Positions 27,139 through 36,363 of a stretch of DNA of 64,000 nt are shown here, one piece after another. The DNA is from Sphingopyxis sp. USTB-05 (GTDB lineage Bacteria > Pseudomonadota > Alphaproteobacteria > Sphingomonadales > Sphingomonadaceae). The stretch's first letter is position 1. Each line of letters opens with the position of its first letter. The translations under genes and the position numbers were made by a program. The notes beneath the pieces are model-generated. The model did no database searches, had not been told where the DNA came from, and saw only the letters and a list, made by a program, of their open reading frames with translations. The stretch spans positions 2,294,001 through 2,358,000 of the forward strand of contig NZ_CP084712.1 in NCBI RefSeq assembly GCF_023822045.1, written 5' to 3'.

Positions 27139-28370
27139 CTACGCTCGCTGTTCTCAAAAACGAGATCCCGCGTCACGATGACGCGAAAGACGAAGCCGGG
27201 GCGCACCGTGAGCGTCGGCGCCATGGAAATCTCTCGCTCGACAACTCGCCGTCCCGCTTCATTCGTGCCGTCCTGCAGGCCGGACCGAAGCGCTCGGACA
27301 AGATCGCCCTCGCCGCTCGCCGCCAATTCTGTACCGACTCCGAGTAGCGACGAAACCAAGGCGGCGCGCAGCATGCGTCCCCAGTGACTGTTCACGCGAT
27401 CCTCGAGTCCTGCATAGCCGGCCGCATCGGCACCCGGCTGGCGATCGAGGCGAATAGATCGTCCTCCGGGTAAAATGAGCCGATCCCAAGCCAGAAGTAC
27501 CCGGCGCTGACCTGCCGCGACCTCGCTGTCATATTCGCCGATCAATCGGGCGCCCTGCGGAACCAGCAACAAGCGTCCCGTAGGGCTATCGTAGATATTC
27601 TGCGTGACCTGCGCAGTGATCTGGCCGGGCAGGTCCGAGCGGATACCAGTGATCAACGCTGCCGGGATAACGGTTCCTGCCTGAATGACTGCGGCCGAGC
27701 TCGGCGCAACAATGCGCTCACCGCTTTCGGCCCCACCACGCGGGCCTCCGGCGAGAAAAGCCTGCCGGCCCGTTTTTGCACCTTCTGGTACGTTTGCGGC
27801 CTGAGCTTGCGAAGACAGCGCCTCGGCTGCAGTCGTTCCGGACATCGCACCGCCGGTTCCCCCCAAGAAGAGCCGACTGCCTTGGGCGGCTTCACGCTCC
27901 TGCATAGCGCGCAGTCTTGCCTGTTTACGTGCCGATTGCGCGGGGTCGGCTGGCGGCGGCCCCATTGCGGGCACGGGCATCGGCTCGCCCGCCTTCTGCG
28001 CCGATACGATCGGTCGGCCTAAATCGCCCGGCAGGGGCGGACCGAGTTTCGGGACGGCGCCATAATCGGCCGGGGCGCCGGTCACAGTCTCGGAACGGTT
28101 CGGCACCGCGACCTCGTAAAGTTCCTGCGCGGCTTTGGGATCGACTGGCCGCAGCGCCCAGAGCAAGGCGCCCCCGATTGCGATTCCTGCGGCCCCGCCC
28201 AGCACGGCGAGCGTCTTTCGCGACAAGCGCATCACGTTCGGCAGCTCGCCCTCGAGACGAAAGCCGTCGGGACTGGGCGGCGCCATCGCCGCCGCCTCCG
28301 CTTCGGGAGCCGCGGGGCTCGCTTCCGTCGTATCGAGCGGATCCCCCGGCACGTCTTCGCGCCGGCTCAC
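27135..28370 (-). CDS. trbI: TrbI/VirB10-type conjugation channel protein
   Basis: A 411-aa protein. It has a cytoplasmic N-terminus, one membrane helix (KTLAVLGGAAGIAIGGALLW, about residues 52-71), a proline-rich periplasmic linker, and the C-terminal VirB10 beta-barrel/antenna domain (VIQAGTVIPAALITGIRSDL, GARLIGEYDSEVAAGQRRVL, GVGTELAASGEGD). In type IV secretion systems it spans both membranes and forms the core complex with TrbG/TrbH equivalents. It overlaps trbG upstream and the DUF2274 gene downstream by 4 bp each. Confidence 0.94.
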   Translation of the reverse strand: MSRREDVPGDPLDTTEASPAAPEAEAAAMAPPSPDGFRLEGELPNVMRLSRKTLAVLGGAAGIAIGGALLWALRPVDPKAAQELYEVAVPNRSETVTGAPADYGAVPKLGPPLPGDLGRPIVSAQKAGEPMPVPAMGPPPADPAQSARKQARLRAMQEREAAQGSRLFLGGTGGAMSGTTAAEALSSQAQAANVPEGAKTGRQAFLAGGPRGGAESGERIVAPSSAAVIQAGTVIPAALITGIRSDLPGQITAQVTQNIYDSPTGRLLLVPQGARLIGEYDSEVAAGQRRVLLAWDRLILPGGRSIRLDRQPGADAAGYAGLEDRVNSHWGRMLRAALVSSLLGVGTELAASGEGDLVRALRSGLQDGTNEAGRRVVEREISMAPTLTVRPGFVFRVIVTRDLVFENSERR

Positions 28371-29203
28371 GGGCGGCCTCGCTCGACCGGCGTGTCGCGC
28401 GAGATGCGAACCTTCTTCGCCGCCTTACCTGCCCCGAGCCGTAGCTCGCCGCGTTCGAACAGCCGGTCGACGATCATGAAGCGGCCATCGACCCGGTAAT
28501 TCAGGAGTTCGGCCGCCCCTTTCTCGCCGACCGCAAACAGCGGCGGCATTTCGCCGGTCGCAACCGAAGGGCCGAACTCGACGAAGAGCTGCCGGCCGTC
28601 GTCGAACGCGCGCAACGGTCGCCATGCGACCTTGTCGCCGCTGATCCGATACGCGAAGTTGAGCGACGGCAGGTCGATCCCGCCGGCGACCGGCGCGGCC
28701 CGCACACGCTCGGCTTCGGCGGCGCGAAGCGCGATCAGCTCGTCCCGCGGATAGCGCCACGAAACAGCGGCCATATAGGTCGATGGCGTCGCGCGAAGCT
28801 CGACGTGATAAGTCCTGCGGCTCGTGTTGATGATCAAATTCGTGACAATGTCGGGCCGCGTTGGTTTCACAAGGATATGAACGCGCCGCGTCGCGCCTTC
28901 GCCGCTCAGCGTGTCGCCGATAATCCACCGAACCGTATCGCCGGCGGCGACCGGACCGGGCCCGACCAGCTCCTCGCCTTCCTGTAGCGCGATATCGGTC
29001 ACCTGGCCCGGCGCGGTATAGACCTGGAACAACGCGCCCTCTGCCCAAGCATATTGCTGGATAGCATTGAGGAAGGTCGTGCGCTCGGGCTGCACGCGCG
29101 CTGCATCGTTGGCGCGACCGACCTGCGTGCGCGGATCGCCAGGTGCTGCGTGGAGGGGCAAAGCCAACAGTGCGGCGCCTACGAGCATTGAAATTTTGAT
29201 CAT
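28367..29203 (-). CDS. trbG: TrbG/VirB9-type conjugation protein
   Basis: A 278-aa VirB9/CagX-family protein with an N-terminal signal peptide (KISMLVGAALLALPLHAAPG) for export. The VirB9 N-domain contains YTAPGQVTDIALQEGE and TVRWIIGD. The C-domain contains FAYRISGDKVAWRPLRAFDD, QLFVEFGPSV and LLNYRVDGRFMIVDRLF. It would form the outer-membrane-side ring of the core complex with TrbI. Both ends overlap neighbours by 4 bp (trbF stop, trbI start). Confidence 0.94.
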   Translation of the reverse strand: MIKISMLVGAALLALPLHAAPGDPRTQVGRANDAARVQPERTTFLNAIQQYAWAEGALFQVYTAPGQVTDIALQEGEELVGPGPVAAGDTVRWIIGDTLSGEGATRRVHILVKPTRPDIVTNLIINTSRRTYHVELRATPSTYMAAVSWRYPRDELIALRAAEAERVRAAPVAGGIDLPSLNFAYRISGDKVAWRPLRAFDDGRQLFVEFGPSVATGEMPPLFAVGEKGAAELLNYRVDGRFMIVDRLFERGELRLGAGKAAKKVRISRDTPVERGRP

Positions 29204-29883
29204 TGGCTGAGCTCCTTGGAAAGATTGATGGCGGTCACTCGGAGACCGAGGGGATTTTTTTGCAGTGCCTCGGGGGTGCGCGGCGGCTGGATCGTGACGG
29301 TCACGATCGCCGACCAGCGCGAGGTCTCGATGAGGCCGCCGTCCTGATAACGGCGCTCGGTCCAGGCGATGCGGAAGCTGTCCTTCGACGCGCGGATCAC
29401 GCTCGACACATCGACAGCGACCTGCTGCTTGCCGACCTCGGCGAACGGGTCGTTGTTGCGCGCATAATCGTTGAGTGCCTGCGCGCCCGACGTCGCCGCA
29501 AAATCATAGGCGCTGAGCCAGTTCGCGCGCAGCACTACGGGATCGGCGGGGATCGAGCGGATATGCTCGATGAAGCGCGCAAGGTGAAAGGCAACCTGCG
29601 GATCGGTGGGCGCATAGTCGGCGTCCGCCGGCGCGACCGCCCTCGCCTCGCCGAGCTTGTCGACCTCAACCACCCAAGGGGTGATCGTGCCGCGCAGCGA
29701 CTGCCAGACAAGCGCCGAGGCGAGCCCGCCCGAAAGCGCGAGGCAGCCGAAGAAGGCGAGCCGCCAATTCTTCGCCTGGATCCGCGCCGAGCCGATCCGA
29801 TCGTCCCAAATCTGCGCGGCGCGCTGATAGGGGGTCACCGGCTCGGGCGATTTTCCGTAATGTTGGTGTGGTCGTCGGAACAT
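29200..29883 (-). CDS. trbF: TrbF/VirB8-type conjugation protein
   Basis: About 227 aa, starting at the ATG at 29883 (AAGGATTGAG upstream, 4 bp after the trbL stop). There is a short cytoplasmic N-terminus, one membrane helix (RLAFFGCLALSGGLASALVW), and a periplasmic NTF2-like VirB8 domain (EARAVAPADADYAPTDPQVA, FRIAWTERRYQDGGLIETSR). VirB8 proteins dimerise and nucleate assembly of the secretion channel. The stop overlaps trbG. Confidence 0.92.
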   Translation of the reverse strand: MFRRPHQHYGKSPEPVTPYQRAAQIWDDRIGSARIQAKNWRLAFFGCLALSGGLASALVWQSLRGTITPWVVEVDKLGEARAVAPADADYAPTDPQVAFHLARFIEHIRSIPADPVVLRANWLSAYDFAATSGAQALNDYARNNDPFAEVGKQQVAVDVSSVIRASKDSFRIAWTERRYQDGGLIETSRWSAIVTVTIQPPRTPEALQKNPLGLRVTAINLSKELSQ

Positions 29884-29887
29884 GGTC

Positions 29888-31171
29888 TCAATCCTTCTGG
29901 CTGATATCGGGGGCTGAACCGGCGCCATGGCTGTCGCCTTGCTTGAGTGTCTGCGCGCCGATCGTGGCGCCCGAGGTGATCGCCTGCCGTCGCTTCATGG
30001 CGGCGGCCCAAGCCGGCTGGCCGGAGGCTTCCGCACCGGTTGCAGCGGCGGGCGCCGCCTTGCTCGCCTGTCCGTCGGCAAAGTTCTGGCGAAGCTTGGC
30101 CGCGGCCTTACGCAAGGGCGAACCCGCGCCGCTCGCTGCGTCGCGCGCGACATTGGCCATGCCCGAACCAAAGGCCCGCATCCCGGAATTGCCCGCAGCA
30201 CCGCGCGCGTAAGAGGCGGAGGCCGATCCGGCAGCCCGCGAGGCACCTGCCGCGCCCTTCCCGGCCATCGATGCGGCGGCACCCGTTGCGAGGGTGGCGC
30301 CGGCGGCTCCGGCGGCAATCGTCGCGCCAGCGGCCAAGGTCGTTCCCGCCGCGGCACCAGCGCCGAGCTGCGGACCACCGGCGACGATGCCGTTGGCGAC
30401 GCTCGGACCAAAAATGCCGAGGCCCAAGAGCGTGAGCGCGCCGAGCGCGATCGCCATCACTTCGCGGATGTCGGGCTCGGTGCCGAGGCCCGCCTCCATG
30501 AAGCGCTCGAACAGCGTGACGCCAATCCCGGTGATCACCGCGAGGACAAGCAGCTTGATGCCTGAGGAAATGACATGCCCGAGGACGCGCTCGGCCATGA
30601 AGGCGGTGCGATTGAAGAAGGCGAAGGGCAGCAGGACGAAGCCCGCGAGCGTCACGAGCTTGAATTCGAGGATCGTGACGAAGACCTGCACTGCGAGTAT
30701 GAAGAAGGCGAGCACGACGATCACCCAGGCGATCAGCAGGATCAGGATCTGGACGAAGTTGGTGAAGAGCCCGACGGGGCCTACGAGATCGGCGGTCGCA
30801 TCGAGCAGCGGCTCGGCGGCATCGAGACCGGTCGCGGCAATCATGCCGGGGCCCATGAAGTCGCCGACCGCCATCGCCCCACCGCTCGCCTTGAGACCCA
30901 AGCCTGCGAAGCTCTCGAGCAGGATGACCGACAACGCCTGAAAGTTGCCGATGATGAAGGCGAAGACGCCAATATAGAGCGTCTTCTTGATGAGCCGCTG
31001 CAGCACGTCCTCATCGGTGCCCCACGCCCAGAAGAGCGCCGCAATCGTCACGTCGATCACGATGAGTGTCGAGGACAGGAAGCCGACCTCGCCGCCGAGC
31101 AGGCCGAAGCCGCTGTCTATATAGGTCGAGAAGACCGACAGGAAATTGTCGATGACGCCGGTGTCGTTCAT
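29888..31171 (-). CDS. trbL: TrbL/VirB6-type polytopic membrane protein
   Basis: About 427 aa from the ATG at 31171, which overlaps the stop of the trbK-like gene. Five or more hydrophobic helices are visible in the first ~260 residues (GEVGFLSSTLIVIDVTIAAL, LLIAWVIVVLAFFILAVQVF). The C-terminal ~170 residues are a low-complexity Ala/Gly-rich tail (AAGAAGATLATGAAASMAG) that is probably cytoplasmic. This is the normal layout of TrbL/VirB6, the inner-membrane channel component. Confidence 0.92.
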   Translation of the reverse strand: MNDTGVIDNFLSVFSTYIDSGFGLLGGEVGFLSSTLIVIDVTIAALFWAWGTDEDVLQRLIKKTLYIGVFAFIIGNFQALSVILLESFAGLGLKASGGAMAVGDFMGPGMIAATGLDAAEPLLDATADLVGPVGLFTNFVQILILLIAWVIVVLAFFILAVQVFVTILEFKLVTLAGFVLLPFAFFNRTAFMAERVLGHVISSGIKLLVLAVITGIGVTLFERFMEAGLGTEPDIREVMAIALGALTLLGLGIFGPSVANGIVAGGPQLGAGAAAGTTLAAGATIAAGAAGATLATGAAASMAGKGAAGASRAAGSASASYARGAAGNSGMRAFGSGMANVARDAASGAGSPLRKAAAKLRQNFADGQASKAAPAAATGAEASGQPAWAAAMKRRQAITSGATIGAQTLKQGDSHGAGSAPDISQKD

Positions 31172-31419
31172 TGCTCGGGCTTTCCAGAACGGAAGAAGTG
31201 GCGCCGCTTGGCTTCCCAGGCCGCCTTGCACTCGGGATCGGCCTCGGTGGCTGTTCGGCAGCGGCGCAACGTGTCGCCATAGTCGGGGGGTGCGTCCGCT
31301 CCGGAGATTTGGGGAGCGGACGCACGGGGCGCGGGCGGATCGAGCGCGGCGATGAGGGCAAGGGTCAGCGCAAGACCCACGACAATTGCCGCCATCACCA
31401 GCCCGCCCGCCCGGCCCAT
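31168..31419 (-). CDS. Putative entry-exclusion protein, TrbK-like
   Basis: An 83-aa protein with an N-terminal membrane helix or signal anchor (MAAIVVGLALTLALIAAL), then a short periplasmic part with two cysteines (TLRRCRTATEADPECKAAW). Its place between trbJ and trbL and its size fit the alternative TrbK-type entry-exclusion proteins of Tn4371-like elements. Sequence alone gives only weak family evidence. It overlaps trbL by 4 bp and follows trbJ by 1 bp. Confidence 0.7.
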   Translation of the reverse strand: MGRAGGLVMAAIVVGLALTLALIAALDPPAPRASAPQISGADAPPDYGDTLRRCRTATEADPECKAAWEAKRRHFFRSGKPEQ

Positions 31420-31420
31420 C

Positions 31421-32137
31421 TCAATCGCCCTTGCGGAAGCGGCGGAAGCGTTCGCGGCCTTCGGCCTCGGCTGCGGCGGCGCGCGCGGCGCCCAGCATCT
31501 CGGCGCGGCCCTGCGCCGTCATGACGGCGGCAAGGTCGGCGATCTGCTGCGACTGGATCGCGAGCAACTGGTTGCCCGCCTGCGCCGCCTGCAGCGCGCC
31601 GGTCGCCGACTGGCTGGCGCCGACGATCGTCGAGATCGACGTCCGCGTCCCGCCCATGTTCGAGACGATACCGGCCTGCACCTTCATCGCATCCTCGAAC
31701 GCTCCGACGCTGTCTTTCCAGCGCGCCTCGGCATTGGCGACCAATGCCGACGTCGGGCCCGAGAAGGCGGTTCCCTTGTAGCGCTGCTCGAAGCCCTTGC
31801 GGATATCGGCGACGTCATAGGCAATGCCTTCGGCCTCGGTGAGCAGCTGCTTGGTCTGGTCGATCTGCGCCTGCAGTTCGCCGAGCGTCGAGGTCGGCAG
31901 GCTCTGGAGGTTGCGTGCCTCGTTGAGCAGCGACGTCGCCTGGTTCTGGAGCTGCTTGATCTGGTTGTTGATCTGCTCGAGCGTGCGCGCGGCGGTCAGG
32001 ATATTCTGCGAATAGTTGCGCGGATCGTGGACGATGCCGCCGACCTGTGCGCTCGCCGGCGCTGAAAGCATCGGACCCGACACACTCGCGGCGACGAGCG
32101 CCGCTGCGGTGATCGAGCGGAGGATATTCTTCTTCAT
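31421..32137 (-). CDS. trbJ: TrbJ/VirB5-type pilus-associated protein
   Basis: A 238-aa secreted protein. The signal peptide is ITAAALVAASVSGPMLSAPA, followed by mostly long helices typical of VirB5/TrbJ (LEQINNQIKQLQNQATSLLN, LQSLPTSTLGELQAQIDQTK, MKVQAGIVSNM). VirB5 proteins cap the conjugative pilus and aid mating contact. It overlaps trbE by 4 bp (ATGA). Confidence 0.92.
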   Translation of the reverse strand: MKKNILRSITAAALVAASVSGPMLSAPASAQVGGIVHDPRNYSQNILTAARTLEQINNQIKQLQNQATSLLNEARNLQSLPTSTLGELQAQIDQTKQLLTEAEGIAYDVADIRKGFEQRYKGTAFSGPTSALVANAEARWKDSVGAFEDAMKVQAGIVSNMGGTRTSISTIVGASQSATGALQAAQAGNQLLAIQSQQIADLAAVMTAQGRAEMLGAARAAAAEAEGRERFRRFRKGD

Positions 32138-34575
32138 TGGGGGGACTCCTCATTGGGGGCGACTGCGGGGGGCAGCAGCTCGGTCGCCCATTCGAGCTTG
32201 CGGTGGGAGAGCCACGCAGCCGCGAAGCCCTCGCGGCCGTGCGCGGCGAAAAGCTCGCCGATGCGGGTCTGGTCGGTTTTCGAGGAGGCGGCCGTGAAGG
32301 CGAGCGCGATGTCGCCGAGCCCGAGGTCAAAGAGGCGGTTGCCGCGGCGCGACTGGCAATAATAGTCGCGCTTGGGCGTCGCTCGGCTCAATATCTCGGC
32401 CTGCCGGTCGTTGAGCCCGAATCGCTCGTAGATACGCGCTATCTGCGGTTCGAGCGCGCGCTCGTTCGGCAGGAAGATACGCGTGGGACAGCTTTCGATG
32501 ATCGCCGGCGCGATGCTCGAAGTCTCGATATCGGCAAGGCTCTGCGTCGCGAAGATGACGCTGGCGTTCTTCTTGCGCAGCGTCTTGAGCCATTCGCGCA
32601 GCTGCGCGGCAAAGGCTCGGCTGTCGAGAACGAGCCAGCCTTCGTCGATGATGATCAGCGTCGGCGATCCGTCGAGCCGGCCGGCGATGCGGTGGAAGAG
32701 ATAGGACAGTACCGCGCCAGCCGAGGCTGCGCCGACGAGACCCTCGGTCTCGAACACCTGCACCATCGCCTCGCCGAGCTTCTCCTCGTCGGCGTCGAGC
32801 AGCCGGCCCCAGGGACCGCCGACCAGATAGGGCGCGAGTGCCTGCTTGAGTTCGATCGACTGAAGCAGCACCGCAAGACCCGTCAGCGTGCGCTCGGCCA
32901 CCGGCGCAGTCGCGAGCGAGGTGAGCGCCGACCAGAGATGCTCCTTTGCCGCCGGATCGATCTCGACGCCTTCACCCGCGAGCATCGCGGCGAGCCATTC
33001 GGCCGCCCAGCTGCGTTCAGCCGCCTCGTCGATCCGCGCAAGTGGTTGCAACGAAACGCCGCCCTCGCCATCGTGCAAGGCGCCGCCGAGATCCTGCCAG
33101 TCGCCGCCCATGGCGAGCGCAGCAGCGCGGATCGAGCCGCCAAAGTCGAAGGCGAATATTTGCGCCCGCGGATAGCGACGGAACTGCATCGCCATGGTTG
33201 CGAGCAGCACCGATTTGCCGGCGCCGGTCGGTCCGACGACGAGGCAGTGCCCAACATCGCCGACATGAAGGGAAAGACGGAACGGGGTCGAACCTTCGGT
33301 CTTGCCGTACAGCAAGGGGGCATCACCGAAATGTTCGTCCCGTTCCGCTCCCGCCCACACGGCAGAGAGGGGGACTATGTGGGCGAGATTGAGCGTCGAA
33401 ATGGGAGGCTGGCGGACATTGGCATAGACGTGCCCCGGAAGCCCCCCAAGCCAGGCCTCGATCGCGTTCATGCCCTCGATCGTGCAGGTGAAGTCGCGGC
33501 CCTGGATGACCTTCTCGACGAGCCGTAGCTTCTCGGCCGCGAGCGCCGGATCGGCGTCCCACACGGTGACCGTGGCGGTCACATAGGCGATGCCCGCGTG
33601 ATCGGCACCCAGCTCCTGCAGCGCGATGTCGGCATCGGCCGCCTTGTTCGAGGCGTCGCTGTCCATGAGCACCGACTGCTCATTGGTCATGACCTCTTTC
33701 AGGATCGCCGCGATCGACTTACGCTTGGCGAACCATTGCCGCCGGATCTTGGTCAGCAGCTTGGTGGCATCGGTCTTGTCGAGCATGATCGCGCGGGTCG
33801 ACCAGCGGTAGGCGAAGGCGAGCCGGTTGAGTTCGTCGAGCAGCCCCGGCCAGGTCGACGACGGAAATCCCGTGATCGTCAGCGTCCGCAGATGCTGGTC
33901 GCCAAGCCGCGGCTCAAGCCCGCCGACGAGCGGCTGATCGGTGAGCAGCGCATCGAGATAGACCGGCGTTTCAGGCACGCGGACGCGCTGCCGCTTGGTC
34001 GAGACGGTCGAATGGAGGTAGGTCAGCGTCTCGCCGTCATCGAGCCATTCGGCCTCGGGCATGAAGCCTTCGACGAGATGGAGGACGCGGTTCGTCCGGT
34101 CGGTGAAGCTCGCGACGTGTTCGCGCGGGTCCACGCCCGAGCGCGCCATCCCTTCATAGAGCCACCCTTCCGCGCGCGAGGCATCCTCCGCCGGCGGCAT
34201 CCACAAAAGAGTCAGGAAATAGCGGCTCTCGAAATGCGCCCCTTCCTCCCGGAACTGCTCCTGCCGCTCCATGTCGACAAGCGCGGACGCCGGATCGGGA
34301 AACTCCGACTGCGGATAGCCGCTCGCCGGCAACCGCTGGGCCTCGACGAACACCGCCCAGCCCGAGCCGAGGCGCCGCAGCGTATTGTTGAGGCGTGAGG
34401 TCACCGCGACCAGTTCGGCTCGCGTGGCGCTGTCGAGATCGGGGCCGCGGAAGCGCGCCGTGCGCTGCAGCGATCCGTCCTTGTTCAGCACCACGCCCTC
34501 GCCCACCAGCGCGACCCACGGGAGAAAATCGGCAAGGCAGGCGGATTTCGAGCGATATTCGGCAAGGTTCATCAT
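32134..34575 (-). CDS. trbE: TrbE/VirB4-type conjugation ATPase
   Basis: About 813 aa from the ATG at 34575 overlapping the trbD stop. The N-terminal CagE/TrbE domain begins MMNLAEYRSKSACLADFLPW. The ATPase domain has Walker A GPTGAGKSVLLA, Walker B TLIIIDEGWLVL and a conserved RKKNASVIFATQSLADI stretch. VirB4 ATPases energise pilus assembly and substrate transfer at the inner membrane. The ATG at 34572 is an equally placed alternative. Confidence 0.95.
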   Translation of the reverse strand: MMNLAEYRSKSACLADFLPWVALVGEGVVLNKDGSLQRTARFRGPDLDSATRAELVAVTSRLNNTLRRLGSGWAVFVEAQRLPASGYPQSEFPDPASALVDMERQEQFREEGAHFESRYFLTLLWMPPAEDASRAEGWLYEGMARSGVDPREHVASFTDRTNRVLHLVEGFMPEAEWLDDGETLTYLHSTVSTKRQRVRVPETPVYLDALLTDQPLVGGLEPRLGDQHLRTLTITGFPSSTWPGLLDELNRLAFAYRWSTRAIMLDKTDATKLLTKIRRQWFAKRKSIAAILKEVMTNEQSVLMDSDASNKAADADIALQELGADHAGIAYVTATVTVWDADPALAAEKLRLVEKVIQGRDFTCTIEGMNAIEAWLGGLPGHVYANVRQPPISTLNLAHIVPLSAVWAGAERDEHFGDAPLLYGKTEGSTPFRLSLHVGDVGHCLVVGPTGAGKSVLLATMAMQFRRYPRAQIFAFDFGGSIRAAALAMGGDWQDLGGALHDGEGGVSLQPLARIDEAAERSWAAEWLAAMLAGEGVEIDPAAKEHLWSALTSLATAPVAERTLTGLAVLLQSIELKQALAPYLVGGPWGRLLDADEEKLGEAMVQVFETEGLVGAASAGAVLSYLFHRIAGRLDGSPTLIIIDEGWLVLDSRAFAAQLREWLKTLRKKNASVIFATQSLADIETSSIAPAIIESCPTRIFLPNERALEPQIARIYERFGLNDRQAEILSRATPKRDYYCQSRRGNRLFDLGLGDIALAFTAASSKTDQTRIGELFAAHGREGFAAAWLSHRKLEWATELLPPAVAPNEESPQ

Positions 34576-34832
34576 GGCCGCATCCAGACAGGATATTTGA
34601 GGTGACGCCTTGCGACGTCGACGAAGAGGGGATCGCGGCGCGCCGCCCAGACCGAGAGCGCATGGCCGATCGCCCAGATCGCGATGCCGGCGATCCAAAG
34701 GCGAAGTCCGAGTCCGATCGCCCCGGCAAGCGTGCCGTTGACGATCGCGAGCGACCGCGGCGCGCCGCCGAGCAAGATCGGCTCGGCGAGCGCCCGGTGA
34801 ACCGGGGCGAAGAAGCCCGGAACCTCCTCCAT
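34572..34832 (-). CDS. trbD: TrbD/VirB3-type membrane protein
   Basis: An 86-aa protein. The N-terminus (MEEVPGFFAPVHRALAEPIL, LLGGAPRSLAIVNGT) and one or two membrane helices (GAIGLGLRLWIAGIAIWAIG) are typical VirB3/TrbD features. The C-terminus ends RRHLKYPVWMRP. Its start codon shares a base with the trbC stop (TGATG at 34834-34830) and its stop overlaps trbE, so it is tightly coupled. In many systems VirB3 works with VirB4 in pilin handling. Confidence 0.9.
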   Translation of the reverse strand: MEEVPGFFAPVHRALAEPILLGGAPRSLAIVNGTLAGAIGLGLRLWIAGIAIWAIGHALSVWAARRDPLFVDVARRHLKYPVWMRP

Positions 34833-35164
34833 CAGATCAGCGCTCCGCCGCCGAAGGAAAAGAAGGACAGGAAGAAACTCGACGCCGCGAATGCGATCGA
34901 CAGACCGAACACGATCTGGACGAGGCGGCGGAACCCGCCCGACGTGTCGCCGAATGCGAGGCTGAGGCCCGTCACGATGATGATGATCACCGCAACGATC
35001 TTGGCGACCGGCCCCTCGATGCTCTCGAGGATCGATTGCAGCGGCGCTTCCCACGGCATCGACGAACCGCCGGCATGCGCCGGGGCGGAAACGACCAGCG
35101 CGACGAACAGCGCGGTAGAGCAGAGCATGGCGCGACGGGCGCCATGCCGGAAGGCATGGGTCAT
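34832..35164 (-). CDS. trbC: TrbC/VirB2-type major pilin precursor
   Basis: About 110 aa. There is a signal peptide (RRAMLCSTALFVALVVSAPA then HAGG), then two hydrophobic helices (IVAVIIIIVTGLSLAFGD; LVQIVFGLSIAFAASSFFLS) separated by a short loop with basic residues, the classic TrbC/VirB2 pilin plan. Starts at 35164 or 35167 are both possible (GAAGGAGAAAT upstream favours 35164). The start region overlaps the trbB stop codon. The TraF protease at 44178 may process it. Confidence 0.92.
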   Translation of the reverse strand: MTHAFRHGARRAMLCSTALFVALVVSAPAHAGGSSMPWEAPLQSILESIEGPVAKIVAVIIIIVTGLSLAFGDTSGGFRRLVQIVFGLSIAFAASSFFLSFFSFGGGALI

Positions 35165-36141
35165 CATATTTCTCCTTCGGGGATGAGCGGGGTGATGCAG
35201 AACTGGCCGGTCACAGGGTCGAGGCCATCGACACGGGCAAGTTCGGAAAGGCGGCGCCCGGTGCCGTCGCGTACCAGCACGGCGACAAGGTCGATCGTCT
35301 CGGCGAGCAGCGCGCGCGGGACCGTCACCACGGCCTCCTGAATGAGTTGCTCCATCCGGCGCAGCGAGCCGAGTGCGGTCCCCGCATGGATCGTGCCGAT
35401 ACCGCCGGGGTGACCGGTGCCCCACGCCTTCAGAAGCTCAAGCGCCTCCGCTCCCCGGACTTCGCCGATCGGGATGCGATCAGGCCGTAGACGGAGCGAA
35501 GAGCGCACGAGGTCCGCGAGCGTCGCCACGCCGTCCTTCGTTCGCATGGCGACGAGATTGGGCGCGGCGCATTGAAGCTCGCGCGTATCTTCGATCAGAA
35601 CGATACGATCCGACGTCTTCGCAACTTCCGCGAGCAATGCGTTGGTAAGCGTAGTTTTTCCGGTACCGGTACCGCCGGCCACCAGAATATTTTTCCGCTC
35701 GGACACTGCGCAGCGGAGGATCTCGGCCGAGAGGTCCGACATGATACCGGCGGTGGCATAATCGTGAAGGGTGAACACCGCGACGGCGGGCTTCCGGATG
35801 GCGAAGGTCGGCGCTGCCACCACCGGCGGCAACAGCCCTTCGAAGCGCTCGCCGGTCTCCGGGAGTTCGGCAGAGACGCGCGGCGAGCCAGCGTGGACCG
35901 CGGCGCCAACATGGTGCGCGACGAGGCGAATGATGCGTTCGCCATCGGCGGCGGCAAGAAGGATTCCGCTGTCGGCGATGCCGATGCCCAACCGGTCGAC
36001 CCAAAGACGGCCATCGGGGTTGAGCATGATCTCGATGACCGAGGGGTCGGCAAGCCATTCGGCGATGGCGCCGCCAAGCGCGGTCCGGAGCATGCGCGCG
36101 CCGCGTGCCTGCGGCTCATTGCCAGTCGATGCTGCGCCCAT
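35164..36141 (-). CDS. trbB: TrbB/VirB11-type conjugation ATPase
   Basis: A 325-aa hexameric traffic ATPase and first gene of the trb operon. The N-terminal domain contains [20 protein letters not shown] and [16 protein letters not shown]. Walker A is [15 protein letters not shown], the Asp box [10 protein letters not shown], Walker B region [20 protein letters not shown], and the His box [14 protein letters not shown]. All VirB11 motifs are present. It powers secretion and pilus biogenesis. The start codon at 36141 is directly preceded by a strong nested hairpin in the leader. Confidence 0.95.
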   Translation of the reverse strand: MGAASTGNEPQARGARMLRTALGGAIAEWLADPSVIEIMLNPDGRLWVDRLGIGIADSGILLAAADGERIIRLVAHHVGAAVHAGSPRVSAELPETGERFEGLLPPVVAAPTFAIRKPAVAVFTLHDYATAGIMSDLSAEILRCAVSERKNILVAGGTGTGKTTLTNALLAEVAKTSDRIVLIEDTRELQCAAPNLVAMRTKDGVATLADLVRSSLRLRPDRIPIGEVRGAEALELLKAWGTGHPGGIGTIHAGTALGSLRRMEQLIQEAVVTVPRALLAETIDLVAVLVRDGTGRRLSELARVDGLDPVTGQFCITPLIPEGEI

Positions 36142-36145
36142 CGGA

Positions 36146-36191
36146 GTCCCCGTTCATTGGTCCGGGCAACGGCGCCCGGCTCGACGGGGAC
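36146..36191 (-). promoter_or_regulatory. Nested hairpin in the trb operon leader
   Basis: Outer arms GTCCCCG (36146-36152) and CGGGGAC (36185-36191) enclose an inner stem CCGGGC/GCCCGG (36062-like spacing at 36162-36167 and 36174-36179). In the transcript the only Shine-Dalgarno-like bases (GGGGAC) before the trbB ATG lie in the outer arm. The hairpin could therefore limit translation of the first transfer gene. The structure is seen; the regulatory effect is inferred. Confidence 0.5.
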
Positions 36192-36349
36192 GAGTAAGAG
36201 ACGCAGAAAAGTCCCGGCTTCAACAGGGATTTACGCGCGTCAAACCATCGGAAAGAATGACTAGCCATTGCCTATGCGGCCGGCTCGGTCTGCAGCCATC
36301 TTACCGCGACTCACTCCGATGATGCTTGCGCGCGGCGCTATTTCGACAA

Positions 36350-36363
36350 TCATGTAAACATGA
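36350..36363. promoter_or_regulatory. Inverted repeat over the LuxR-type gene start
   Basis: TCATGTAAACATGA has 6-bp arms around a 2-bp centre and covers the ATG of the LuxR-type gene at 36360. It lies in the 218-bp divergent region with the trb operon. It is a candidate autoregulatory operator, or it may reflect a leaderless start; binding is not shown. Confidence 0.4.
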
